From the NCBI GenBank assembly GCA_021156365.1, contig JAJNDK010000002.1, positions 496,001 to 560,000 on the forward strand: a DNA stretch of 64,000 nucleotides, read 5' to 3'. Below are positions 49,166 through 58,962 of this stretch, in pieces; the first letter of the stretch is position 1; every line of letters begins with the position of its first letter. The notes beneath the pieces were generated by a model. The model did not search any database. It was not told the DNA's origin and was given only the letters and a program-made list of their open reading frames with translations. The stretch comes from Bacteroidota bacterium (GTDB lineage: Bacteria > Bacteroidota > Bacteroidia > B-17B0 > Aurantibacillaceae). The position numbers and the translations under genes are program-made.

Positions 49166-49372
49166 TTAGTTAATTTTGCAAGTAACAGTGTTTCCACCTG
49201 CAGATGAAGATCCTGATTCGCAAGAAGATTTAGCATCTTTTTTGGTAGCTGTAACTGTTGTAGAAACGCTTCCGGTAACACCACCTGTATAAGTACAAGT
49301 GCAAGTGTAATCTTTTTTGCAAGAAGACAGACCAACTGCAACAACGGCAGCAACTAACATTAATTTTTTCAT
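49166..49372 (-). CDS. Small Cys-rich lipoprotein (68 residues)
   Basis: From ATG 49372: MKKLMLVAAVVAVGLSSC is a lipoprotein signal with Cys18, followed by KKDYTCTCTYTGG. The mature chain is Ser/Thr/Gly-rich with late Cys residues (KSSCESGSSS, TVTCKIN). It is the clearest member of the KKxYxCxC paralogue group. It is monocistronic with its own terminator. Confidence 0.78.
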   Translation of the reverse strand: MKKLMLVAAVVAVGLSSCKKDYTCTCTYTGGVTGSVSTTVTATKKDAKSSCESGSSSAGGNTVTCKIN

Positions 49373-49827
49373 TGTTTTTTGTTTTTTTATAAGTTGATGC
49401 AAAGCTAATACAAATTCTGTTTACACAACTATTACTAAATTGGTAGCAATATTTTTTCAATTTTTATTAAATTATTGTTTTCCAATAAATTACATTCTTA
49501 CCGTATTTACCACATACGTTTTTCAGGTGTCGGCATCGGGAAAAACAAGGTTGGTGTCTGAAAAACAAGGATGTTTTGAAGGCCTTATCAGATCAGGATT
49601 TCTGCGATTTCACCAGAAATAACTCTTTTGTTTTCAGGATCTTTCGGCGGAATTTTGATACCGCTTACTCAATTTTTGTCACATTTTCGATCAAAATCTC
49701 AAATTCATAGCATAAACAGGCTTTTTTACCAGCCTGAAAAATATACCTACCTGTGGCGGCCTCAGATCCGGGCAGGTAAATTGTCGGAGATCCGCTAATT
49801 TGAACTGTCCTCCGCACGATTTCTTTC
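49373..49827. other. Divergent intergenic region without a gene
   Basis: This is 455 bp between the small lipoprotein gene and kynU. Open frames here are short and unconvincing. GAAAAACAAGG appears twice about 20 bp apart (near 49539 and 49560), and CAGGCT ... AGCCTG near 49720-49736 is a weak hairpin. I see no other signal apart from the -7 box that follows. Confidence 0.5.
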
Positions 49828-49835
49828 TATCTTTG
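49828..49835 (+). promoter_or_regulatory. Candidate -7 box (TATCTTTG) for kynU
   Basis: TATCTTTG fits TAnnTTTG and ends only 5 nt before ATG 49841. If functional, the transcript would be essentially leaderless. Confidence 0.4.
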
Positions 49836-49840
49836 CGCGC

Positions 49841-51136
49841 ATGCAACATCAGAACACCTTAGCTTACGCACAGGATTTAGACAATAAAGACGAGCTCCGC
49901 TCTTTCCGCTCCCAATTCCATATTCCGCAGCACGCAGGAAAAGACATGCTGTATTTTACAGGCAATTCGCTGGGATTGCAGCCCAAAATAACCGAGTCTT
50001 ACATAATACAGGAACTCAACGACTGGAAAACCTATGGCGTGGAAGGCCATTTCCTTGCCAAAAATCCCTGGTTCTCGTATCACGAGCTGCTCACGGCACA
50101 GGCTGCTGATCTCGTAGGCGGAAAGCCTTCGGAAGTAGTAATGATGAACCAGCTCACCGTGAATCTGCACCTGTTGATGGTTTCTTTTTATCGTCCCACA
50201 CAACAGCGTTACAAGATCCTCTGCGAAGCCAAAGCATTCCCAAGCGATCAGTATGCCGTACAATCGCAGGCGCAATTCCATCATTTTAATGCAAACGATG
50301 CTATTATAGAAGTGGAGCCGCGTGCAGGAGAATATGCTATCCGCTACGAAGACATTTTAGCTGCCATCGAAATGCACAAGGACGAGCTGGCATTGGTGAT
50401 GTTCAGTGGCGTCAACTATTTCACCGGGCAGGTCTTCGATATGAAAAGCATTACCGCTCTTGCACATAAGCACGGTATCCCGGTTGGTTTCGACCTCGCG
50501 CATGCAGCAGGAAATATTCAACTGAAGCTACACGACTGGGACGTAGATTTTGCCGCCTGGTGCAGCTACAAATATCTGAACAGCGGACCGGGTAGCGTGG
50601 CAGGAGCTTTTGTTCACGAACAACACCACCACAATTTTGATCTGCCGCTTTTTGCAGGCTGGTGGGGAACCGATAAAAAAACGCGTTTCAAAATGGAAAA
50701 AACATTTGAGCCAATTGCGGGCGCCGAGCGTTGGCAGCTGAGCAATGCCCCGATCTTTTCCATGGCTGCGCACAAAGCTTCGCTCGATGTTTTCAGCCAG
50801 GTTCCTTTTGAAAAGCTCACCGCAAAAAGTAAAAACCTGCTTTCCTATCTCGACTTTGTGATCGGAGAAATAAATGCTACACAACCCGAAGGCAAAAAAT
50901 TCGAAGCACTTACCCCGAAAGAAGATTCGGTATATATCCCAAAAGGAATACAGCCGGGCTGCCAGTATTCCATCATTGCTCATGGCCGTGGGAAAGAGCT
51001 CTTCAATGCATTGGTAAAAGAAGGAGTGGTGCCCGACTGGAGAGAGCCCAATGTGATCCGCCTGGCGCCGGTGCCGCTTTATAATTCATTCGAGGATATT
51101 TACCGGTTCTCTGAAACATTAAAGGCTTTGTGTTAG
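49841..51136 (+). CDS. kynU: Kynureninase
   Basis: 431 residues, a fold-type I PLP enzyme of normal family length. Lys244 in WCSYKYLNSGPG binds PLP. FDLAHAAGN (Asp218, His221) contacts the cofactor. TGNSLGLQP near the N-terminus and FAGWWGTDKKTRF are kynureninase signatures. It cleaves kynurenine or 3-hydroxykynurenine to anthranilate or 3-hydroxyanthranilate and alanine. With kmo upstream, the 3-hydroxy route is expected. The later genes of NAD synthesis from tryptophan (3-hydroxyanthranilate dioxygenase, tryptophan dioxygenase) are not in the window. Confidence 0.95.
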   Translation: MQHQNTLAYAQDLDNKDELRSFRSQFHIPQHAGKDMLYFTGNSLGLQPKITESYIIQELNDWKTYGVEGHFLAKNPWFSYHELLTAQAADLVGGKPSEVVMMNQLTVNLHLLMVSFYRPTQQRYKILCEAKAFPSDQYAVQSQAQFHHFNANDAIIEVEPRAGEYAIRYEDILAAIEMHKDELALVMFSGVNYFTGQVFDMKSITALAHKHGIPVGFDLAHAAGNIQLKLHDWDVDFAAWCSYKYLNSGPGSVAGAFVHEQHHHNFDLPLFAGWWGTDKKTRFKMEKTFEPIAGAERWQLSNAPIFSMAAHKASLDVFSQVPFEKLTAKSKNLLSYLDFVIGEINATQPEGKKFEALTPKEDSVYIPKGIQPGCQYSIIAHGRGKELFNALVKEGVVPDWREPNVIRLAPVPLYNSFEDIYRFSETLKALC

Positions 51137-51241
51137 TATAAATATACAGGAAAGCTACACGAATTTCAAGTGAAACCCCACGATCATGCATTTGAGAGCT
51201 TTTCCTTAGGATCAATGTTCACTAATTTGTACTTTGGTAAC

Positions 51242-54200
51242 ATGAAGGGGTTTCTACATTTCTTTATTTTATGGGTATTTGCGGTTTCCTCGCTTTCTGC
51301 ACAAAATGATGTGTGCTCCGGGGCCACTCCAATCTGCACCAGCCTGGAATATCAATTCCCTTCCTCTATCAATTCTCCAACTGCCGAAGCCGGGCCCGAT
51401 TATGGTTGCCTGACCAGCCAACCCAATCCTTCCTGGTATTACCTTCAGATCGATAACAGTGGATCCATTGTAATGAATATTTTCGGACAGGGTCCGGGAG
51501 ACAATATCGATTTCATTTGCTGGGGACCATTTGCCACTCCGACAGGCGCATGTGCAGGAGGGCTCACAGCGGCCAATACGATAGATTGTGCCGCCAATCC
51601 TTCCGCTACGGAAAACTGCACGATCCCGAATGCATTGTCGGGTGAATATTACATAATACTCGTTACCAATCAGAGCGCTGTGCCCTCCCATATTACTTTC
51701 TATCAAACAAACGGCGGCCTGGGAGTAGGTTCTACCAACTGCGACATTGTTCCCTGTGACATCACGCGGCTCACGGCTTCACCGGGTCCCTGCATCGGCA
51801 GCAACAACATGTTTACCATCAGTGGTATTATTGAAACCACCGTTCCTCCTTCTTCCGGATCACTGACCATTACCAATTCATGCGGCGGTTCGCTTACCTA
51901 CTATCCGCCCTTTTCCAGCTCCACCGGCTTTAGCATTAACAGTCCTGCTACAGGCGGCACCTGCACAATTACTGCCGTATTTTCTGCCGATCCCTCCTGT
52001 GCAGCCAGCACCACTATTGCCGCTCCTGTGCCCTGCAACAATAGTCCCTGCGACTTTACACAGCTAACTGCTGTTGCCGGAGCCTGTGATCCGGTTACCA
52101 ACATGTATGACATAAACGGCACGATCAGCTTTATCAACCCGCCTTCAACCGGCAATTTAACCGTATCGACCTGGGGCACATTACAGGTATTCAATGCTCC
52201 TTTTGTGAGCCCTATCAGCTATTCTCTTACAAACCTTCCTGCGAATGGGCTCAATAATCCGATAACTGCAGCTTTCACCGCTGCCACATGCGAAGAAACT
52301 TTTCCTTTTACGGCACCGCCTTCCTGCGATCCATGCAATATCAACATAACTACTGCAAATGGTCCTTGTTATGGAAATAATCAGTTCGATATTACAGGCA
52401 CCATTACGCTAACCGCTCCTCCTCCGGAAGGAGAATTGTATGTTGTTATCTGCGACACCACGATGATCTTCACTGCTCCCTTCTCCTCACCTTTGAGTTT
52501 TACTGTAACAAGCACAGCTACCGGTGCCCCCTGCCTTTTGATGGCATTCTTTATCGATAACATTGGCTATAATTCCTGTGCGTATAATGGCATGATAAAT
52601 ACTCCTGCTCCCTGTATGCCTCCTCCCCCTCCATGCGGCATCACTCAAATGACAGCAGTAGCAGGCCCCTGCAATCCCCTCACTAATACTTTTGATGTGA
52701 CAGGAATTATCACTTTCCATAATCCACCTTCCTCCGGTGTATTGGCTGTGGATGGTGGTTGCGGTGGCATCCAGCTTTTCTATCCGCCTTTTGTAAGCCC
52801 GCTTAGCTATACACTTAGTACTATAAACATTACTCCCTATAATTGTACTGTGCATGCAACTTTTACGGCTTATGCAAATGCTCCCTTTTGCAATTCAAAC
52901 GCAATTTATATCCCTCCTGCCGAATGCAATCCGGCCGCTCCCTGCGATATTACGCTGCTTGAAGTAACACCACAGTACTGCCAACCTTATTACAATACGG
53001 TCGGTTTGACCGTTAGCATAGAGTATATAAATCCGCCCACGGGAGGCGATGTATTGGTTTCCATCGACGGCGCTCCTTATACCACTCCTCTCTCCCCGCC
53101 TTTTTACAGTCCAAGTTCTTATTCAGGCCACAATATCTTTGCTAACGGAGGCCAGCACACCCTGAGTATTTTCTTTGCCAGCGATCCGGGTTGCATTGAA
53201 ACTATCACTTTCACCTCACCTGTCTGTTTCTCATGCGGAACCAACGGTCCTTTGTGTGAAGGAGAAACGGCCTCCCTTTACGTTACAGATGGCTCAAGTG
53301 TAAGTCCCGTACAAGGTTACCCGGTTACCTGGACCGGGCCCAATGGCTTTACGTCCAACGACCCGTTTCCTGTTATCAACAATGCAGATCCGCTTGCTTC
53401 CGGCACTTATACAGCTACGGTTACATTCCCACCTGATCTCCAGGTGGCCAGTGCAACCACTACGATCATTGTTCATCCTGCTCCCGTAGCAAATGCGGGG
53501 CCCGATACTCTACTCTGTGCCGGCTCTTCCGTACCGCTTACCGGGCAAGGTACAGGCATTTACTCGTGGACACCGGCCACTACACTCAATGATCCCGCCA
53601 TTACAAATCCGGTTGCAAGCCCGCTAAGCACTACTACTTATACGTTTACAGTAACTTCTGTGGAAGGCTGTGAAGACAGCGATGAAACTACGGTGAGTGT
53701 GATCCCTTTTATTAACGCAACGGTATCTCCCGATATGAATATTTGTAACGGGTCCGCCGTTCAGCTTATTGCCTCGGGTAGTCTGAGCTATTCCTGGTCT
53801 CCTGCTACAGGGCTTAGCAATGCAGGCATTCCCAACCCGATGGCTTCTCCTTCCGCAACCACCAATTATTCTGTTTCGATCTCGGGAGGCGCAGGCTGTG
53901 CCCCGGTTATCAAAAACATTCAGATCACTGTGCATCCGAAACCTACCGTGCAGGTTACTCCCAATGATACGATCTGCGCCGGGCAATCCGGTGTTATCTA
54001 TGCATCCGGTGCAGGCAGTTATGTGTGGCAGGGATTGAGCACTACCGACAATTTTATTCTTTCCTCTCCGGCCCAAACCACTTTTTATACTGTGATCGGA
54101 TCGACAGGCATCTGCAGCGATACTGCCAACGGGGCTATTGTTGTGAGCCCCCTGCCGGTTGCCGACTTCAGCCTGAGCGTACAGAATGAGCCCGGCGACT

Positions 54201-54667
54201 ACGTAATAACAGCGAACAGCAGCTCGTCCGGTCTTCTGAATGGTTACTGGACCATTAATACTTCCGATACGCTGATACTGTTTCCGCTGGTACACGATCT
54301 CAAAAGCTCCGGCACCTACACTGTTTGCCTGCACGGTGAAAACGAAAGAGGCTGCATGGTGAGTGAATGTGAGAAAATCATATTAAAAGATGACTGGACT
54401 ATTTATATTCCCAACAGCTTCACTCCAAACGGTGACGGAAAGAATGATGTATTCTATGCCTACGGGGTCAATTTCAGCGCATACGAATTGCTGATCTTCG
54501 ACCGCTGGGGAGAGCTGATCTATAGCTCCGCTGATCCAAACGAAGGTTGGAAAGGTGATATAGCGGGAACTATTGCCAAAACGGATACCTATATCTATAA
54601 ATTGAAAGTGGCCGACCCCGGTTTGCAGGAGCAGTCGTTCCAGGGCCACGTGCACCTGATCCGGTAG
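51242..54667 (+). CDS. T9SS type B surface protein with repeated Ig-like domains, paralogue 1
   Basis: 1,141 residues from ATG 51242 (MKGFLHFFILWVFAVSSLSA signal); a longer frame from 51170 lacks a signal at its start. A conserved head (AEAGPDYGCLTSQPNPSWYYLQIDNSG ... IPNALSGEYYIILVTN) is followed by five modules of about 100 residues opening CDIT-x-LTAxxGPC and carrying PPSxGxLTI. Then come PKD/Ig-like units with VANAGPDTLLCAGSS and YSWTPATTL. The end (IYIPNSFTPNGDGKNDVF ... DRWGELIYSS ... KTDTYIYKLKV) is the gliding-motility-associated type B sorting domain (CHU_C type). It should be exported by T9SS and attached to the cell surface. A closely similar gene follows in tandem. Confidence 0.9.
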   Translation: MKGFLHFFILWVFAVSSLSAQNDVCSGATPICTSLEYQFPSSINSPTAEAGPDYGCLTSQPNPSWYYLQIDNSGSIVMNIFGQGPGDNIDFICWGPFATPTGACAGGLTAANTIDCAANPSATENCTIPNALSGEYYIILVTNQSAVPSHITFYQTNGGLGVGSTNCDIVPCDITRLTASPGPCIGSNNMFTISGIIETTVPPSSGSLTITNSCGGSLTYYPPFSSSTGFSINSPATGGTCTITAVFSADPSCAASTTIAAPVPCNNSPCDFTQLTAVAGACDPVTNMYDINGTISFINPPSTGNLTVSTWGTLQVFNAPFVSPISYSLTNLPANGLNNPITAAFTAATCEETFPFTAPPSCDPCNINITTANGPCYGNNQFDITGTITLTAPPPEGELYVVICDTTMIFTAPFSSPLSFTVTSTATGAPCLLMAFFIDNIGYNSCAYNGMINTPAPCMPPPPPCGITQMTAVAGPCNPLTNTFDVTGIITFHNPPSSGVLAVDGGCGGIQLFYPPFVSPLSYTLSTINITPYNCTVHATFTAYANAPFCNSNAIYIPPAECNPAAPCDITLLEVTPQYCQPYYNTVGLTVSIEYINPPTGGDVLVSIDGAPYTTPLSPPFYSPSSYSGHNIFANGGQHTLSIFFASDPGCIETITFTSPVCFSCGTNGPLCEGETASLYVTDGSSVSPVQGYPVTWTGPNGFTSNDPFPVINNADPLASGTYTATVTFPPDLQVASATTTIIVHPAPVANAGPDTLLCAGSSVPLTGQGTGIYSWTPATTLNDPAITNPVASPLSTTTYTFTVTSVEGCEDSDETTVSVIPFINATVSPDMNICNGSAVQLIASGSLSYSWSPATGLSNAGIPNPMASPSATTNYSVSISGGAGCAPVIKNIQITVHPKPTVQVTPNDTICAGQSGVIYASGAGSYVWQGLSTTDNFILSSPAQTTFYTVIGSTGICSDTANGAIVVSPLPVADFSLSVQNEPGDYVITANSSSSGLLNGYWTINTSDTLILFPLVHDLKSSGTYTVCLHGENERGCMVSECEKIILKDDWTIYIPNSFTPNGDGKNDVFYAYGVNFSAYELLIFDRWGELIYSSADPNEGWKGDIAGTIAKTDTYIYKLKVADPGLQEQSFQGHVHLIR

Positions 54668-54745
54668 TTTCAGATTTTTCGACCAAAGTCGGGTAAACAG
54701 AGAGGAAAAAGCAGGTTTTCAGGCTGTTAATCCGATTTATTTGCT

Positions 54746-54753
54746 TATTTTTG
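54746..54753 (+). promoter_or_regulatory. Candidate -7 box (TATTTTTG)
   Basis: TATTTTTG fits TAnnTTTG, ending 20 nt before GTG 54774. It suggests that the second surface-protein gene has its own promoter within the 106-bp gap. Confidence 0.45.
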
Positions 54754-54773
54754 ATACTCAAAATTTTTGAATA

Positions 54774-57401
54774 GTGAAACGTACTACCAACCTGAAATGG
54801 CTTTTTATCTCCATTTCATTATTTATTGCGCAATATTCTTTTGCTCAGACAGACTTCTGTAACGGAGCTGCGCCTTTTTGCACCGGCACTACTTATAACT
54901 TTCCTGCACCCGTAAGTGGAACCGAAGCTGAAACAGGACCTGACTACGGCTGCCTTGGTTCGCAGCCAAACCCTGTATGGTATTACCTGCAGATCGCCAA
55001 TAGCGGAACCATCGTTATGAATATTTCCGGAGCAAGCGCTATCGATGATATCGACTTTGCCTGTTGGGGACCTTTTAATTCACCTACAGGCGGATGCACC
55101 GGCGGACTGACTGCCGATTGCTCAGATGATTTTTTAGGTTGCGGAAGCAATACAGATGGCTTCACTACCTACCCTTCCGGTAACATGACGGATTGCAGCT
55201 TTGATGGACAGGCTTCGGAAGTGTGTACAATCCCCAACGCTGTTACAGGGCAGTATTACATGGTCCTCATCACCAACTATGGAGGCAATGTAACCAACAT
55301 TATTTTTAACCAGACCAACTCCGGAGCGGGAGGCGCAGGAACCACCAACTGTGCGATCATTCCCTGCAACATTACCAATATGACTGCTACGCCCGGTCCT
55401 TGTATCGCCGGCAATACTTTCAATGTAAACGGAACGATCACAACCACACAGCCGCCTTCCACAGGAACACTTACCATCAGCAATTCCTGCGGCGGATCTG
55501 TTACGCTGAATCCTCCGTTCAGCGCTTCTATGAATTACACTGTTACCGGATCGAGTGCAACAGGAGGTTCCTGCACACTCACTGCTACTTACTCTGCCGA
55601 TCCTACCTGTACTTACACAATGACTATTAATGCTCCCGGACCTTGTAATCCGGCTTCCTGTGCTATTTCGCAGGTTACCGCCACACCAGGACCTTGTATC
55701 GCAGCCAGCAACACATACAATGTAAACGGATCTATTACTTTTGCCAATCCACCTGCCACCGGAACGTTAACAGTGACCGGAAGCTGCGGAGGCTCACAAA
55801 TTTTCAACGCTCCTTTTGCAAGCCCGCTCACATATACACTCACAGGCTTACCATCCAATGGAGCTGCCTGTGGTGTGACAGCTGTTTTTTCGGCAAGTGT
55901 TGCCTGTACCAACAACGCTAACTACACTGCACCTGCTTCCTGCTCTACCTGTACCATAACTGCAAATAACAGCGGTGATGTGTGTGTAGGAGGACTGGTC
56001 AATCTTGCCTGTTCTCCTTCTACTCCCGCATCTATTCCTGCGGGCACTACCTTCAGCTGGACAGGTCCTAATAGCTTTACTTCCACTCTTCAGAATCCGA
56101 CTCTACTGAATGCAACAGAGGCTGCCACCGGAATTTATTCGGTAAGCGCTAATTTTCCCGATGGAGCTGTATGTAATGCCAGTACCAGTTTTACCGTAAA
56201 TCCGGCACCTACCGCCAACGCGGGCACCGATGTATTTATTTGCCCGGGAGGCTCTGTACAGCTGAACGGACAAGGCGGAACAGGTGGTACCTATTCCTGG
56301 ACTCCTGCAGCTACGCTCGACAATCCGAATATTGCGAACCCGAATGCAAGTCCTGTAACGACCACTACTTATTTTTTGACAGCTACTGTAAACGGTTGTT
56401 CCGATACGGATGATATGACCGTGAGTGTGGTGCCTTCATTGACCGGTGTGATTTCCGGCAATGCAAACATTTGTGCGGGACAAAACACACAGCTTACTTC
56501 TTCGGGAGGAGCTACCTATAGCTGGCAGCCAACGACCGGATTGAGCAATGCAACTATTTCAAATCCTGTTGCATCACCTGCTGTAACTACTGATTACACT
56601 GTAACTATTTCTGCCGGAGGATGTCCGCCCGTACAAAAGAATGTATCTGTAACTGTCGCTCCGAATCCTACCGTAACCGTATCTCCGAAAGACACGGTCT
56701 GCCCGGGACAAATGGGAGTTGTGCATGCTTACGGCGCTGCTTCATATCTCTGGCCTTCCTCCGGTATGAATACGGATTCCATTATTTCCAATCCATCTGT
56801 TACCACTAACTACTCAGTGATCGGCTTCAATGGTTCCTGTTCAGATACAGCCATTGGTACCATCGAAGTGATCCAATTGCCAATGGTGGAATTTATGGTA
56901 AATCTTCCGGATAATGAGCCGGGAAATTACCTGGTGACAACGGAAGATTATTCGGGCACTATTTACAACAGCTACTGGACGGTTAACGATACGGATATTT
57001 TCATCGCTCCTTCCCTCGTATATGATTTCAAAGAAGCCGGAACGTATACGATCTGTTTATACGGAGAGAACAGCGTAGGCTGTCCTTCTACCTATTGCAA
57101 AGAGATCCTGCTGAAAGGAGACTATACGATATATATTCCGAATGCCTTCTCTCCGAATGGTGATGGCAAGAACGATGTATTCTATTGTTACGGTGTCAAT
57201 CTAAAGGGTTTTGAAATGCAGATCTTCGACCGTTGGGGTGAAATGGTGTACAAAACAGATGAGATCACAGAAGGCTGGAGAGGTGATACCAAACGTTCGA
57301 ATACCATCTCCAAAGTAGATACCTATATCTACAAAGTGAAGGTGGTGGATTCCGAGCTGCGGAAACATGCCTTCCAGGGGCAGGTGCACGTGATACGTTG
57401 A
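54774..57401 (+). CDS. T9SS type B surface protein, paralogue 2
   Basis: 875 residues from GTG 54774, where KRTTNLKWLFISISLFIAQYSFA is the signal peptide. The head (TETGPDYGCLGSQPNPVWYYLQIANSG-type phrase), two CxITxxTATPGPC modules of about 100 residues, PKD/Ig-like units with TANAGTDVFICPGGSVQL, and the C-terminal sorting domain (IYIPNAFSPNGDGKNDVF, DRWGEMVYKT) match the upstream gene closely. It has fewer repeat modules. The two genes are an evident tandem duplication that has since diverged in module number. Confidence 0.9.
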   Translation: MKRTTNLKWLFISISLFIAQYSFAQTDFCNGAAPFCTGTTYNFPAPVSGTEAETGPDYGCLGSQPNPVWYYLQIANSGTIVMNISGASAIDDIDFACWGPFNSPTGGCTGGLTADCSDDFLGCGSNTDGFTTYPSGNMTDCSFDGQASEVCTIPNAVTGQYYMVLITNYGGNVTNIIFNQTNSGAGGAGTTNCAIIPCNITNMTATPGPCIAGNTFNVNGTITTTQPPSTGTLTISNSCGGSVTLNPPFSASMNYTVTGSSATGGSCTLTATYSADPTCTYTMTINAPGPCNPASCAISQVTATPGPCIAASNTYNVNGSITFANPPATGTLTVTGSCGGSQIFNAPFASPLTYTLTGLPSNGAACGVTAVFSASVACTNNANYTAPASCSTCTITANNSGDVCVGGLVNLACSPSTPASIPAGTTFSWTGPNSFTSTLQNPTLLNATEAATGIYSVSANFPDGAVCNASTSFTVNPAPTANAGTDVFICPGGSVQLNGQGGTGGTYSWTPAATLDNPNIANPNASPVTTTTYFLTATVNGCSDTDDMTVSVVPSLTGVISGNANICAGQNTQLTSSGGATYSWQPTTGLSNATISNPVASPAVTTDYTVTISAGGCPPVQKNVSVTVAPNPTVTVSPKDTVCPGQMGVVHAYGAASYLWPSSGMNTDSIISNPSVTTNYSVIGFNGSCSDTAIGTIEVIQLPMVEFMVNLPDNEPGNYLVTTEDYSGTIYNSYWTVNDTDIFIAPSLVYDFKEAGTYTICLYGENSVGCPSTYCKEILLKGDYTIYIPNAFSPNGDGKNDVFYCYGVNLKGFEMQIFDRWGEMVYKTDEITEGWRGDTKRSNTISKVDTYIYKVKVVDSELRKHAFQGQVHVIR

Positions 57402-57476
57402 TTTATTTCGGGTTTCGGGTTTGTTATTTCGGGTTAGAATATGTTCTTATTCTTTATAGTAGGAACATGTCTCTTT

Positions 57477-58340
57477 TCAATCCTTATTACTAACCACAGC
57501 TAACCATCTTCCGTTGGCGCTGAATGCAAAACGTGTGATCTTGCTGATTCCGAAAGCCGAAAGGTCTGCCAGCTCCACCCAGGTTTTTACATCGTCGTTG
57601 TAGCGCATGACCTTGCTGCCATCCGACTTGATGAGTCCCATGGTTTTATCCCAGATAAAATCTTCGTTGATGCTTTTTACTTTTGCATATTCTTCCGAAC
57701 GCTTCAGCCGCATGTTATAGAGACGAATGGTGTTCTCCGTTTTTTCTTTCGTTCCGTAAAAAAAAGAAAAGTTCTTTACCGGCCTGAACGAGCGCAGCGG
57801 TTCGTTCGCGATCCAGGTGTCTTTTTTGTTTTTGATGTCATACACATGCAGACTATGCGGCTCCGTTAGTTTGTAATACAGGATCGAATCCTTGTTGATC
57901 CAGCTGTAATAGCCTACCGAGTCTTCCGGCATGATCAGCACCGGTTTTTGTTTGCCTGCGAGGTCATAACTGTATACCCGCTGTGAGGAATCCATTTCAA
58001 CCACCACCGTAGAAAACAGTTTGCCTCCCTGCATCACCGTTGGTGAATACTCGCTTTCCTTTGTAGTCGTAATCTGCGTGATCTTTTTCGATCCCAGGGA
58101 ATACGAATAGATATCCGCCTGCTTGTCTTCTTTTATGGCAACAAAAAGCATCGCCTTGTTATCGGGTGTGAAAAAAGGCTGGTTGTCATATCCCACCCGT
58201 TTGGTGATGTTCTCCCCTTTTTTTACGATCACTGTATTCCCTGTTCGTTTTATTTCGAAAAGAAAAATATCGGTTTCCGGCAATTGTGCGTGCGCCAGGG
58301 TATAGAGCAGGATACTACATAAAACAGCTATTTTTTTCAT
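57477..58340 (-). CDS. Exported TolB-like beta-propeller protein
   Basis: 287 residues with signal peptide MKKIAVLCSILLYTLAHA. PD40-like blade motifs recur: QPFFTPDNKAMLFVAI, ADIYSYSLGSKKITQIT, YSPTVMQGGKLFS, and FAFSANGRWLAVVS at the end. It forms a WD40/TolB-like propeller in the periplasm without enzymatic residues. The start overlaps the end of the FMN-binding gene by 4 bp (ATGA), so the two are translated together. Confidence 0.75.
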   Translation of the reverse strand: MKKIAVLCSILLYTLAHAQLPETDIFLFEIKRTGNTVIVKKGENITKRVGYDNQPFFTPDNKAMLFVAIKEDKQADIYSYSLGSKKITQITTTKESEYSPTVMQGGKLFSTVVVEMDSSQRVYSYDLAGKQKPVLIMPEDSVGYYSWINKDSILYYKLTEPHSLHVYDIKNKKDTWIANEPLRSFRPVKNFSFFYGTKEKTENTIRLYNMRLKRSEEYAKVKSINEDFIWDKTMGLIKSDGSKVMRYNDDVKTWVELADLSAFGISKITRFAFSANGRWLAVVSNKD

Positions 58341-58960
58341 TCCAGTTTTTTTGCGTTGAATTTTTTGATCAGCTCTGCCATCTCGAGGTTATAGGATTTG
58401 CCGGATGCCTGCAGGTGTGCAATGACACTCTCAAGATCTTCTTTGGGTTTGTTCTGATTGAATTTGACCGTAATTTCTATTGCCAACGTTTCGATCTCTA
58501 TCATACAGATCTCACGTGACAGCGCATGCTTGTATTCTTCCGGCAGTTGCTCGTGGTGCAGCGTGTTTCCGGCTTCATAAAAAGCAACTGTTTCACGCAG
58601 CAGGCTCAATACCTTGTCGCTGTCGTCTACTACCCGTGCTATTCCTTTCACATGAACAGCCGCATAATTCCAGGTGGGCACATTGCGCGTGTTTTTATAC
58701 CAGGTGGCAGAAATATAGGCATGCGGACCGGTAAATACAGCTACTACTTCCTTATTGTTCAGTTCCTGCGATTGTGGATTCGCTTTGGAGAGATGTGTGA
58801 AAAGCCGCAGTTTTCCTTCTTCTTCCCGACACACAAAGGGCAGGTGTGTTGCCAGAGGAAAAGCATCACCACTCGTGAGCAGCAACCCGAAGGAATGCTC
58901 CCTGATAAAATCCCGTGCGAATTGTTGGTCTTCCAGCTTATAATAGGGTGGTGTATACAT
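58337..58960 (-). CDS. PaiB-family FMN-binding protein
   Basis: 207 residues. MYTPPYYKLEDQQFARDFIREHSFGLLLTS and LATHLPFV open the split-barrel flavin-binding fold typical of PaiB. THLSKANPQ and AVFTGPHAYISATWY ... VPTWNYAAVHVKG are family motifs. Bacillus PaiB was described as a negative regulator of sporulation and protease genes, but most members have no proven role. It lies 2 bp after the PAP2 phosphatase gene and overlaps the next gene, so it is the middle gene of a three-gene operon. Confidence 0.88.
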   Translation of the reverse strand: MYTPPYYKLEDQQFARDFIREHSFGLLLTSGDAFPLATHLPFVCREEEGKLRLFTHLSKANPQSQELNNKEVVAVFTGPHAYISATWYKNTRNVPTWNYAAVHVKGIARVVDDSDKVLSLLRETVAFYEAGNTLHHEQLPEEYKHALSREICMIEIETLAIEITVKFNQNKPKEDLESVIAHLQASGKSYNLEMAELIKKFNAKKLE

Positions 58961-58962
58961 GC

